A DNA stretch of 14,764 nt from an uncultured Butyrivibrio sp. (lineage in GTDB: Bacteria; Bacillota; Clostridia; Lachnospirales; Lachnospiraceae), in NCBI GenBank assembly GCA_910577605.1, contig CAJTON010000039.1:10413-25176 (forward strand). The letters run 5' to 3'. Below, one piece after another: positions 5,768 to 14,300 of the stretch. Numbering within the stretch: the first letter of the stretch is position 1; each line of letters begins with the position of its first letter. The position numbers and the translations under genes are program-made. The notes beneath the pieces are model-generated. The model made no database searches, had not been told where the DNA came from, and was given only the letters and a program-made list of their open reading frames with translations.

Positions 5768-6898
5768 CTATACCCCCTTGCTGAAATTGTAAAACGAATA
5801 ATTGCATCTCAAATAAAAAATACTGCCCCCGCCATAATAATATAAGTCATTGGAGCTGCTTGTTATTTGCGAATAATCCATATAATTAATAACCAATCTT
5901 GAATATTCATTCGGATCCATATAAATATACCCGTAAGAGGTGCTTATCTTAAATGAACCGCAAAGAACTACCACATGATTTTTTTCGGCATTATTTTGTA
6001 GTCTGTCTTCTCCATAAAGACAGCACATTATCGGAGAACCTTTTTTATGCTGGGCTGAAACGTTACTGTACGTTAATTTCCCCGCCTTTCCGCTGTATTT
6101 TAATAAACAGACATCAAACATTGTTTTCATATTTAATATAGTTCCTGCAGGTGTCCCGCTCATTACCGACTCCACCTTATCAAACATTGTTTTTGCCGTA
6201 TAATCGGTTCCCATAAAATAATTGACAATACTTGCCCCGCACGCCGCCCAACATAAACCGACATCATTACTCAATGAGTCATTCGGTACATTTTTTACCT
6301 TAACTAAATTTCCTTCCGCACCGGGAGTAGTCTTGAGCATCATCTCAATATCAGAAACATAAGTCGGATAGTGTTTAGGCAATGTCGGAGTATTTACCTG
6401 AACCTGATACTCCCTGACCTCAAATTCCTCCGCCTCAATATCTTCCTGCCCCGCATCGTCATAATCGACGGTCAGCTCAATTGTATCTCCGTCAACCTTG
6501 ACCTCTATACCGGCGTTTTCGCTGCCCGTCAACGCGTCGAAAACTTCCTCGTTATTTTTAACCAGAAAACAGGTTCTTCTCTCAGAAGTTTCCTCGTCAA
6601 ACGCTTTGACGTACTCTCCTATCATCTCGTTTTCAGTATAAAGAACCGCAACCTGCGTAGTTATTCCCGTATCATCCGAGGTTTCTATGTAATCGGTACA
6701 GTAAACCGTATCCTGGGAATCATACCCTAAATAATTTAATGAATAATTGATTTCTTCATAATCAGCGCCTTCTTTGGCAAATCTAGCTTCGCCCGCCTCT
6801 TCCGAAGTCACATCATCAGCGTATGATAAATATGTCGAATTCCGCACAAATAACATGAATATTACAACTAATGCTGCGAATTTTGTAGATTTCCTCAT
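5768..6898 (-). CDS. Secreted papain-like cysteine peptidase (C39-like fold)
   Basis: 376 residues from ATG 6896-6898, chosen over a longer frame because AAGGAG lies 7 bases upstream and the N-terminus (MRKSTKFAALVVIFMLFV) is then a signal peptide ending near SYADD. Residues 30-170 are acidic and may act as a pro-region. The C-terminal half looks like a C39/papain-like peptidase: VGLCWAACGASIVNYF places the nucleophile at Cys216, NHVVVLCGSF places the histidine at His308, and YIYMDPN places the Asp at 328, the family's Cys-His-Asp order. Extra cysteines (220, 264, 292, 293) could form disulfides. Unlike C39 bacteriocin exporters there is no ABC transporter attached. It is first in an operon with a two-domain lipoprotein. 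The target is unknown; cleavage of an exported peptide or a surface protein is possible. Confidence 0.75.
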   Translation of the reverse strand: MRKSTKFAALVVIFMLFVRNSTYLSYADDVTSEEAGEARFAKEGADYEEINYSLNYLGYDSQDTVYCTDYIETSDDTGITTQVAVLYTENEMIGEYVKAFDEETSERRTCFLVKNNEEVFDALTGSENAGIEVKVDGDTIELTVDYDDAGQEDIEAEEFEVREYQVQVNTPTLPKHYPTYVSDIEMMLKTTPGAEGNLVKVKNVPNDSLSNDVGLCWAACGASIVNYFMGTDYTAKTMFDKVESVMSGTPAGTILNMKTMFDVCLLKYSGKAGKLTYSNVSAQHKKGSPIMCCLYGEDRLQNNAEKNHVVVLCGSFKISTSYGYIYMDPNEYSRLVINYMDYSQITSSSNDLYYYGGGSIFYLRCNYSFYNFSKGV

Positions 6899-6938
6899 TA
6901 ATTTACTCCTTATGATTAATGGTGTATTGTTGCTTTTA

Positions 6939-6967
6939 ATTATCACATATTTTTATATATCTGTCAA
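6939..6967 (-). promoter_or_regulatory. Strong promoter of the peptidase-lipoprotein operon
   Basis: On the minus strand a consensus TTGACA (6967-6962) is 17 bases from GATAAT (6944-6939), with a TGT extended -10. Start near 6932 and a leader of about 34 nt. It is the best sigma-A match in the window. Confidence 0.75.
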
Positions 6968-7117
6968 TGGAATTGCTATGTTAATTAGTGAAATTTACAT
7001 TTTTATATTTTATATTATCATCAAATAAGTATTATGTTTTTTTATAATACAAAATAAAAACATCCCCAACAATCAATGCCGAACGTGATTGGTCCGCGCA
7101 GCGCCGCCCAAAATTCC

Positions 7118-7146
7118 TTGTTAAATCCGCGCTCCTGTTGTATAAT
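7118..7146 (+). promoter_or_regulatory. tex promoter giving a leaderless mRNA
   Basis: TTGTTA (7118-7123), 17 bases, then TATAAT (7141-7146). The ATG begins at 7154, 8 bases after the -10, where transcription would be expected to start. No ribosome site lies before the ATG. Confidence 0.6.
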
Positions 7147-7153
7147 CACTTCC

Positions 7154-9298
7154 ATGGACATTATTTTAATTATTACGGAAGAATTACAGGTAAAAAAATG
7201 GCAGGTTGAAGCTGCCGTTAAGCTTATCGACGAGGGCAATACCATACCCTTTATTTCGCGTTACCGCAAAGAAGCTACGGGAGCGCTTGACGATACGCAG
7301 CTGCGTAAACTTGACGAACGGCTTTCATATCTGCGCGGTTTGGAGGAGCGCAAACAGACCGTTCTGGCTGCTATCGGGGAGCAGGGCAAGCTCACGCCGG
7401 AGCTTTGCGCGCAAATTGAAGAGGCGCGCACTCTCGTGGCGGTAGAAGACCTTTACCGACCCTATAAACAGAAAAAACGCACCCGCGCCACAATAGCCAA
7501 AGAACGCGGGCTCGAAGGGCTTGCCGCTGTGATCAGGCTCCAGCAGACCGCCAATCCGCTTGAGCTTGAAGCCGCGCCCTATATTGATAAAGAAAAAGAC
7601 GTTCCCGACGCAGGCGCCGCGATTGCCGGAGCTATGGATATTATTTCAGAAGAGATCTCTGACAACGCTGACTACCGGACCCGTATCCGCGAGCTGACCT
7701 TCAGCGAAGGACTTATCTCGTCCGCCGCCAAAGACGCCGATACCGAGTCCGTTTATGAGATGTACTACGATTTTACGAGCCCTCTCACCAAAATGACGGG
7801 CTACCGCACTCTCGCGCTCAACCGCGGCGAAAAAGAAAAATTTCTCACCGTTAAAATCGAAGCGCCCGTGGACAAGATTCTTGCCTACCTCGAAAAACAG
7901 ATAATTGTCAAAGAAAACCCTAACACCGCGCAGGTTCTTAAAGACACCATAGCGGACAGCTACAACCGCCTTATCGCCCCCTCGATCGAGCGCGAGCTGC
8001 GGAACCGCCTGACCGAAGCCGCGGAGGACGGCGCGATCGACGTTTTCGGCAAAAATCTTACGCAGCTTCTTATGCAGCCGCCCATCGCCGGACGCAATGT
8101 TCTCGGATGGGACCCCGCGTTCAGGACAGGCTGCAAGCTTGCCGTTGTGGATCCAACAGGCAAGGTCCTTGACACCGTGGTCATCTACCCCACAGCGCCG
8201 CAGAACAAAGTCGACGAGGCAAAGGCGGTTCTTAAAAAACTTATACGCAAATATGATATATCGCTGATCTCCTGCGGCAACGGAACAGCCTCACGCGAAT
8301 CCGAGGCTATAATCGCCGACCTGATAAAAGAAATACCCGAAAACGTACAGTATGTTATCGTAAACGAAGCCGGAGCCTCCGTATACTCCGCAAGCGAACT
8401 TGCGGCTGAGGAATTCCCGAATTTTGACGTGGGACAGAGAAGCGCCGCTTCGATTGCGCGCCGGCTTCAGGACCCCCTTGCGGAGCTTGTAAAAATAGAC
8501 CCCAAGGCGATAGGGGTCGGTCAGTATCAGCACGATATGAACCAGAAAAAATTAGGCGTCGCCTTAGACGGCGTCGTAGAGGACTGCGTAAACCACGTCG
8601 GCGTAGACCTGAATACCGCGTCAGCGCCGCTCCTCGAGCATATTTCCGGAATCACAAAGCAGCTTGCCCGCAATATCGTCGCGTACCGCGAGGCAAACGG
8701 ACGCTTCGTCACGCGCAAGGATCTGCTGAAGGTCCCCAAACTCGGACCCAAAGCCTTTGAGCAGTGCGCCGGATTTATGCGCATAAACGAAGGACGCAAT
8801 CCCCTCGACTCTACCGGAGTACACCCCGAAAGCTATGAAAAAGCGCTTGCTCTTTTGGAACGCGCGGGCTTTTCTCCCGAAAACATTACGAAAGGCGGCG
8901 TATCCGGACTTTCGCTCACGATAAAAGACTACGCAAAACTTGCAAAAGAACTTGACATCGGAGAGCTTACTCTCCGCGACATTGTAAAAGAGCTAGAAAA
9001 ACCCGGACGCGACCCGCGCGAGGAAATGCCTAAGCCCGTCCTAAGAAGCGACGTAATGTCAATGGAGGATCTGCGCCCCGGAATGATACTGTCCGGAACC
9101 GTGCGCAATGTCATTGATTTCGGAGCCTTCGTTGATATAGGCGTTCATCAGGACGGACTTGTACATATATCGCAGCTCACGAACGCCAGATTTGTAAAAC
9201 ACCCTATGGAAATAGTAAGCGTAGGCGACATCGTTTCAGTCAAAGTGCTGAACGTTGACGCCGCCAAAAAAAGAATACAGCTGAGTATGATCATCTGA
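7154..9298 (+). CDS. tex: Tex-family RNA-binding transcription accessory protein
   Basis: 714 residues, the normal size for the family. Tex is a conserved nucleic-acid-binding protein; its exact role in bacteria is uncertain (transcription and stress links are reported). The order of parts fits: N-terminal helical Tex domain beginning MDIILIITEELQVKKWQVEA with NTIPFISRYRKEATGALDD (29-47) and TLVAVEDLYRPYKQKKRTRA (93-112), YqgF/RNase H-like domain around 325-455 (CKLAVVDPTGKVLDTVVIYP, ISCGNGTASRE, NEAGASVYSAS), helix-hairpin-helix region around 485-560 (HVGVDLNTASAPLL, LKVPKLGPKAFEQCAGF), and an S1 domain at 641-712 (GTVRNVIDFGAFVDIGVHQDG at its start). ATG 7154 is preferred because the family begins here, although it lacks a ribosome site. 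Its stop is 2 bases from that of the convergent spmB gene. Confidence 0.95.
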   Translation: MDIILIITEELQVKKWQVEAAVKLIDEGNTIPFISRYRKEATGALDDTQLRKLDERLSYLRGLEERKQTVLAAIGEQGKLTPELCAQIEEARTLVAVEDLYRPYKQKKRTRATIAKERGLEGLAAVIRLQQTANPLELEAAPYIDKEKDVPDAGAAIAGAMDIISEEISDNADYRTRIRELTFSEGLISSAAKDADTESVYEMYYDFTSPLTKMTGYRTLALNRGEKEKFLTVKIEAPVDKILAYLEKQIIVKENPNTAQVLKDTIADSYNRLIAPSIERELRNRLTEAAEDGAIDVFGKNLTQLLMQPPIAGRNVLGWDPAFRTGCKLAVVDPTGKVLDTVVIYPTAPQNKVDEAKAVLKKLIRKYDISLISCGNGTASRESEAIIADLIKEIPENVQYVIVNEAGASVYSASELAAEEFPNFDVGQRSAASIARRLQDPLAELVKIDPKAIGVGQYQHDMNQKKLGVALDGVVEDCVNHVGVDLNTASAPLLEHISGITKQLARNIVAYREANGRFVTRKDLLKVPKLGPKAFEQCAGFMRINEGRNPLDSTGVHPESYEKALALLERAGFSPENITKGGVSGLSLTIKDYAKLAKELDIGELTLRDIVKELEKPGRDPREEMPKPVLRSDVMSMEDLRPGMILSGTVRNVIDFGAFVDIGVHQDGLVHISQLTNARFVKHPMEIVSVGDIVSVKVLNVDAAKKRIQLSMII

Positions 9299-9300
9299 TT

Positions 9301-9831
9301 TTATTTACCCATAAGCACCGTGATGACGACGCTCGCCACAATTCCCGCCGCAGTGGAAACAAGCGCGCCCGCGAGCGTCCATCTCGTCTTGGTGACCTTT
9401 GCCGCCATGTAATATACGCTCATCGTATAAAAAACAGTTTCGGTGCAGCTCATCATAACGCTCACCATAAATCCCGTATACGAATCCGTTCCGTAAAGCT
9501 TGAATATGTCAAGGCACAACCCTGTGGCGGCGCTTGACGAAAAAAGTCTTACAATGATAACAGGGACCACTTCGGCAGGAAGCCCCACAAAGCCGCTAAA
9601 ATATCCTATCAGTTTACCTATCATTTCAAGAAGTCCGGACGCTCTCAGCACCCTGACTCCGACCATAAGTCCGATGAGCGTCGGCAGAATCCCGACGACC
9701 GTTTTGAGTCCGTCCTTTGCCCCGTCGATAAAATCCTCGTAAACTTTATTTTTCTTCAGAAGGGCGTAGCCGACTATATAAAATACCAAAAGAGGGATAA
9801 TAAACTCGGACAGATACAGAATAATCTTCAT
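9301..9831 (-). CDS. spmB: Spore maturation protein SpmB
   Basis: 176 residues, nearly the Bacillus length of 178. SpmA and SpmB are membrane proteins needed for dehydration of the spore core. The sequence follows the family: an N-terminal helix, VYEDFIDGAKDGLKTVVGILP (30-50), RVLRASGLLEMI, GLPAEVVPVIIVR (83-95), DSYTGFMVSVMMSCTETVFYT (116-136) and final helices. The usual RP-SG-SG segment reads RLFSSSAATG (95-104) here, a departure from the family as I know it. ATG 9829-9831 is chosen; a GTG at 9846 would add five residues. The ribosome site is poor (GGTG three bases before the ATG). A hairpin at 9841-9870 precedes the gene. spmA is not next to it; the upstream gene is an AI-2E-family permease. 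Confidence 0.85.
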   Translation of the reverse strand: MKIILYLSEFIIPLLVFYIVGYALLKKNKVYEDFIDGAKDGLKTVVGILPTLIGLMVGVRVLRASGLLEMIGKLIGYFSGFVGLPAEVVPVIIVRLFSSSAATGLCLDIFKLYGTDSYTGFMVSVMMSCTETVFYTMSVYYMAAKVTKTRWTLAGALVSTAAGIVASVVITVLMGK

Positions 9832-9840
9832 AAGCACCAA

Positions 9841-9870
9841 GGGCACAGAATTTTAATACATTCTATGCCC
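9841..9870 (-). promoter_or_regulatory. Hairpin in the permease-spmB spacer
   Basis: GGGCACAGAAT (9841-9851) and ATTCTATGCCC (9860-9870) pair around an 8-base loop. In minus-strand RNA all 11 positions pair (one U-G wobble), while the plus-strand RNA would have an A-C mismatch, so it fits the spmB transcript better. No T run follows, so it is not a clear terminator. It ends 9 bases before the spmB ATG and could affect translation or RNA processing. Confidence 0.5.
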
Positions 9871-9882
9871 CCGGAATTATCA

Positions 9883-11202
9883 TTATTTCTTTTTGTGAAA
9901 ATTAACCTTTTTAATATGAAGACGCCTTCGTTCCTTTGCTTCCGCCTTAGCCTTCTCCTCCATAGCCTGCTCGGCTTCGTACTGTTCGTACATCTGCTCC
10001 TTATTCCGTTTGACAAGCCCTCGGTGCATAAGCCGCTTTATTATGTCGTAAAGCACCGCAAAAAGAGGCACGCCGATTATCATTCCCGTAAAACCGAACA
10101 TTCCGCCGAAAAACGTAATCGAGAAAAGAACCCAGAAGCTTGATACTCCCGTTGCATTTCCAAGAATCTTCGGTCCGAGGATATTTCCGTCAAACTGCTG
10201 AATGGCAATTATTATTATAATGAAATAAAGGCATTTCAGCGGACTTACCATAAGCACTATAAACGCCGACGGTATTCCTCCGATAAACGGTCCGAAAAAA
10301 GGAATGATATTAGTAACTCCGACAACCACGCTTATTAACAGCGCGTACGGAATCTTAAATATCGACGTCACTATAAAAGTAATTATACCTATTATAATAG
10401 AATCGAGAATCTTGCCGTTTATAAAGCCGCTGAACATTTTGTCGATGAATTTCAGCTCATCCATTATCCTGTCAGCCCATTTTTCTTTAAAAATACTGTA
10501 TATTATAAGCTTGCCCTGCGACGACAGTTTTTTGCGCTGCGCAAGTATATAGAGGCAGGCAATACCGCCGATAAGCAGATTCTTGAGCACGGTGATAACG
10601 CCCTTCAAACCGACCGTAACTCCGGACAGCACGTCATTTATAAAAGAACTGCTGTCAAATTCCGTGAATTTAGTGATCCACTCCTGTATCTTTGCAAATC
10701 CGTCTTTTGCAAAGTCGTCGATAGTCTCCTGCATCGCTGTATCCTTGGTTATGCTTTTAAGCCAGTCTATCACGTTGGCATACCATTTTTGAACATTATC
10801 CACAAGCATCTTGCCGCTGTCAATGACTTGGGGAATTACCGATGCCAGCATAACATAAATGAACATCAGAAAAAGCACGGCTGTTATAAAAATGCTGATA
10901 ATTTCGGAAAGATTCCGGGCAAAGCGCCTGTTCTTCATCTTGGAGAACCATTTTCCGGTCCATTTTTCAAAGACCGCGCATATGGGCTTGAGCAGATACG
11001 CCAACACAGCGCCTACAATAAACGGCGATAAATTTGACATTATGCTTTTCATAAGTCCGAAAAGCGTCTTGTCCTTAAAAAAAGCGAAATAATACAAAAT
11101 ACTGCACGCTACCACAAGAAAAAGCATAACGCCAATCGCTACATATTTATTGCCAAAATTAAGCCTCCTGGAAGATTTGCCTTCCGTTCCCTGACTGTCC
11201 AT
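9883..11202 (-). CDS. AI-2E-family transporter (PerM/YtvI type) membrane protein
   Basis: 439 residues with about seven or eight membrane helices: about 19-42, 58-75, 100-122, 203-221, 266-284, 287-303, 307-340 and 350-390. Family hallmarks are VTNIIPFFGPFIGGIPSA (296-313) and FDGNILGPKILG (337-348), followed by GMIIGVPLFAVLYD (373-386). The hydrophilic amphipathic region 123-200 before the middle helices is typical. Members are exporters or permeases of varied and mostly unproven substrates; some have been linked to autoinducer-2 or sodium/proton exchange. The end (about 395-439) is a charged, Ala/Glu/Lys-rich helix that may form a coiled coil in the cytoplasm. GGAGGG lies 5 bases before the ATG. 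spmB follows after 51 bases on the same strand, so co-transcription is possible. Confidence 0.9.
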   Translation of the reverse strand: MDSQGTEGKSSRRLNFGNKYVAIGVMLFLVVACSILYYFAFFKDKTLFGLMKSIMSNLSPFIVGAVLAYLLKPICAVFEKWTGKWFSKMKNRRFARNLSEIISIFITAVLFLMFIYVMLASVIPQVIDSGKMLVDNVQKWYANVIDWLKSITKDTAMQETIDDFAKDGFAKIQEWITKFTEFDSSSFINDVLSGVTVGLKGVITVLKNLLIGGIACLYILAQRKKLSSQGKLIIYSIFKEKWADRIMDELKFIDKMFSGFINGKILDSIIIGIITFIVTSIFKIPYALLISVVVGVTNIIPFFGPFIGGIPSAFIVLMVSPLKCLYFIIIIIAIQQFDGNILGPKILGNATGVSSFWVLFSITFFGGMFGFTGMIIGVPLFAVLYDIIKRLMHRGLVKRNKEQMYEQYEAEQAMEEKAKAEAKERRRLHIKKVNFHKKK

Positions 11203-11229
11203 ATATTCCCTCCGTGAATTTATAGCTAT

Positions 11230-11258
11230 ATTGTATTATTTTCCATCTGCATTTACAA
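11230..11258 (-). promoter_or_regulatory. Promoter of the AI-2E-family permease gene
   Basis: On the minus strand TTGTAA (11258-11253) and TACAAT (11235-11230) are 17 bases apart, about 30 bases before the ATG. Confidence 0.6.
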
Positions 11259-11291
11259 GGGATAATTTAAAAATTATTTTTGCATAATGGC

Positions 11292-11325
11292 AAAAAACAG
11301 CCCGCACAGAAAACCATGCGGGCTG
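11292..11325 (-). terminator. Strong intrinsic terminator of the oxidoreductase gene
   Basis: On the minus strand CAGCCCGCA (11325-11317) pairs with TGCGGGCTG (11306-11298) and is followed at once by six T (11297-11292). It begins about 23 bases past the stop codon of the oxidoreductase and closes its transcript. Confidence 0.9.
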
Positions 11326-11348
11326 CGATTTAACCTGGTATTTCCTTT

Positions 11349-14300
11349 TTAATCGAAAAGCCTTGCGTACTTAACAAGATAATCGTATCTTGCCTTCGCG
11401 TTCTCCTCGGCAGCCTTAAAGAGCATCTCGGCTCTCTCAGGATTAGCCTTTGCAAGTCTTGCATAGCGCGCCTCATTCATAATGAAGTCACGGTAGCTTC
11501 CCTTAGGCTCCTTAGAGTCAAGCTGGAACGGATTCTTGCCCTCGTCCTTAAGAGCGGGGTTAAATCTGAACAGATGCCAGTAGCCCGAATCAACAGCCGC
11601 TTTCTCAACGTCCTGAGCGTGAGCCATTCCGGTCTTGATGCTGTGGTTGATACAAGGAGCGTATGCGATTATAAGCGAAGGTCCGGGATATGCCTCTGCC
11701 TCGGCGATCGCCTTGATGCACTGGTTGCGGTCCGCGCCCATTGAAATCTGCGCAACGTACACATAACCGTAGCTCATTGCGATGCTGGCAATATCCTTCT
11801 GCTTGATCTCCTTACCTGCCGCTGCAAACTCCGCAACCGCGCCGGTAGGCGTAGCCTTTGAAGCCTGACCGCCGGTGTTGGAATATACCTCGGTATTAAA
11901 TACGAAGATATTTATATCCTTATTGCTTGCGAGAACATGGTCAACTCCGCCGAAGCCGATGTCGTATGCCCATCCGTCTCCGCCGAATACCCACTGTGAC
12001 TTCTTGGAAAGCATATCCTTGTCGGTAAGGATCTCTCTTGCCGCATCGGAATCCTCTCCCGCAAGCGTGGCGATAAGCTTCTCGGTAGCCGCTCCGTTAG
12101 TGGTTCCGCAGCTGAAGGTATCAAGATATTCCTGAGCTGCCGCTTTAAGGTCAGCGTTGGAGGTCGTTTCAAGAACCTCTTCAACCTTAGCCTTAAGCCT
12201 TGTTCTTACCGCCTTCTGAGCAAGCTGCATACCCATACCGAACTCTGCGTTATCCTCGAAAAGAGAATTGCTCCATGCGGGTCCGCGTCCCTGCTTGTTC
12301 ACAGTATAAGGCGTCGAGGGCGATGAGTTGCCCCATATAGATGAGCAGCCTGTCGCGTTCGCTATATACATCCTGTCGCCGAAAAGCTGGGTGATAAGCT
12401 TTGCGTAAGGAGTCTCGCCGCAGCCTGCGCACGCGCCCGAGAACTCAAGGAGCGGCTGCTTGAACTGGCTTCCCTTAACCGTCGTTTCCTTAAATTTATC
12501 AAATACTTCTGCCTTGTCAGGAAGGCTCTGTCCGTAATCAAACGCGTTCTGCTGCGTCCTGTCGGTATCGTCAAAGCGCTCCATAACGAGTGCCTTCTCC
12601 TTTGCGGGACATACGTTCACGCAGACCTTGCAGTCCATGCAGTCGAACTCGGATACAGTCACGGCAAACTTCATTCCCGGCATACCTGTCATATCGGTGA
12701 TCTTCATTCCGTCGGGAGCCTTTGCAGCCTCCTCCTCGGTAAGAGCTACCGGACGGATAACGGCATGAGGACAAACATACGAGCAGAAGTTACACTGTAT
12801 ACAATTCTCAGGTATCCACTTGGGAACCGTCGTCGCAACGCCGCGCTTCTCAAATGCGGCAGCGCCCGAAGGTGTGGAGCCGTCAACATAATCCTTGAAT
12901 GCAGATACGGGGAGCTTATTGCCCTCCTGTCCGTTTACGGCGTGCTGAATCGAATTAACGAAATCAACCACATCCTGTCTTGCGCCCTCAGCGGCTGCAG
13001 AAAGGGTTTCGTCCTCCGCATTCTTCCAGCTGTCGGGAACGTTGATCTCAACAACGTTCGCAAGACCTGCGTCGATAGCGTTATGGTTCTTCTTAACAAC
13101 GTCCTCGCCCTTCTTCATATAGCTGGCTGTCGCAGCGTCCTTCATATATTTAACGGCATCGTCGATCGGAATGATGTTGGCAAGCTTGAAGAATGCGGAC
13201 TGGAGTATCGTATTGATACGCGCTCCCATTCCTGTCTCTATACCGAGCTTGATTCCGTCGATAGTGTAGAACTTGATATTGTGCTCCGCAATATATCTCT
13301 TAGCCTGTCCCGGAAGGTGATGCTCAAGCTCCTCAGCGTTCCAGCTGCAGTTGAGAAGGAAGGTTCCGCCGTCTTTAAGGTCCTGAACCATATTGTATTT
13401 GCGTATGTACGCAGGATTATGACAAGCCACAAAATCTGCCTTGTTGATAAGATATGTTGACTTGATCTTTGAATGACCGAAACGGAGATGGGAGATCGTA
13501 ACGCCGCCCGACTTCTTTGAATCATAGTCAAAATATGCCTGAGCATACATATCCGTATGGTCGCCGATGATCTTGATAGAGTTCTTGTTCGCTCCTACCG
13601 TACCGTCAGCGCCGAGTCCCCAGAATTTACAGCTTGTGATTCCTTCGGGAGCCGTAACGGGAGAAGGTCCTACCTCAAGCGAAAGGTTGGTCACATCGTC
13701 CGTAATACCGATAGTGAATTTCTTCTTCTCAGAATTAGCGAATACGGCAATGATCTGAGCGGGCGTGGTATCCTTGGAGCCAAGTCCGTAACGTCCTGAA
13801 AGAACAGGAACATTCTCAAACTCTGTATCCTTGAGAGCCGCAACAACGTCAAGATAAAGAGGCTCTCCGATCGAGCCGGGCTCCTTCGTCCTGTCAAGAA
13901 CGGAGATCTGCTTAACGGTCTTAGGCATAACCGCAAGGAGATGCTTAACGCTGAAAGGTCTGTAAAGGCGAACCTTGATTACGCCGACCTTCTCTCCTGC
14001 CTTAATGAGATAATCAACCGTCTCGTCGATAGTCTCGCATACCGAACCCATCGCGATGATGACCTTCTCCGCGTCGGCAGCGCCGTAGTAGTTGAAAAGC
14101 TTATAGTCCGTACCGATCTTTGCATTTACCTTGTTCATGTACTCTTCAACAACATCGGGAAGGGCTTCGTAATAAGCGTTGCAAGCCTCTCTTGCCTGGA
14201 AGAAGATGTCGGGGTTCTGTGCCGAACCTCTCTGGCAGGGATGCTCAGGATTAAGAGCATGACGGCGGAAAGCGTTGATCGCGTCCTGATCCACCATCTC

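Larger units (their letters stand above)
6899..7153. other. AT-rich divergent intergenic region
   Basis: 255 bases between the peptidase operon and tex. It contains the operon promoter, an AT hairpin (GTATTAT 7029-7035 with ATAATAC 7044-7050) of unknown meaning, and the tex promoter. No further gene is seen; the in-frame extension of tex to an ATG at 7076 has no ribosome site and would contain the promoter. Confidence 0.5.

Noticed and set aside
7029..7050. AT hairpin as a terminator
   Set aside because: Stem of only A/T pairs, no gene ends next to it on the plus strand, and it lies in a divergent promoter region.
7076..7153. N-terminal extension of tex
   Set aside because: No ribosome site, contains the likely promoter, and Tex proteins start at the MDII-type N-terminus at 7154.
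12765..13460. Plus-strand open frame of 231 codons
   Set aside because: It is opposite the conserved oxidoreductase gene, whose motifs continue through the region; no ribosome site or recognisable protein.
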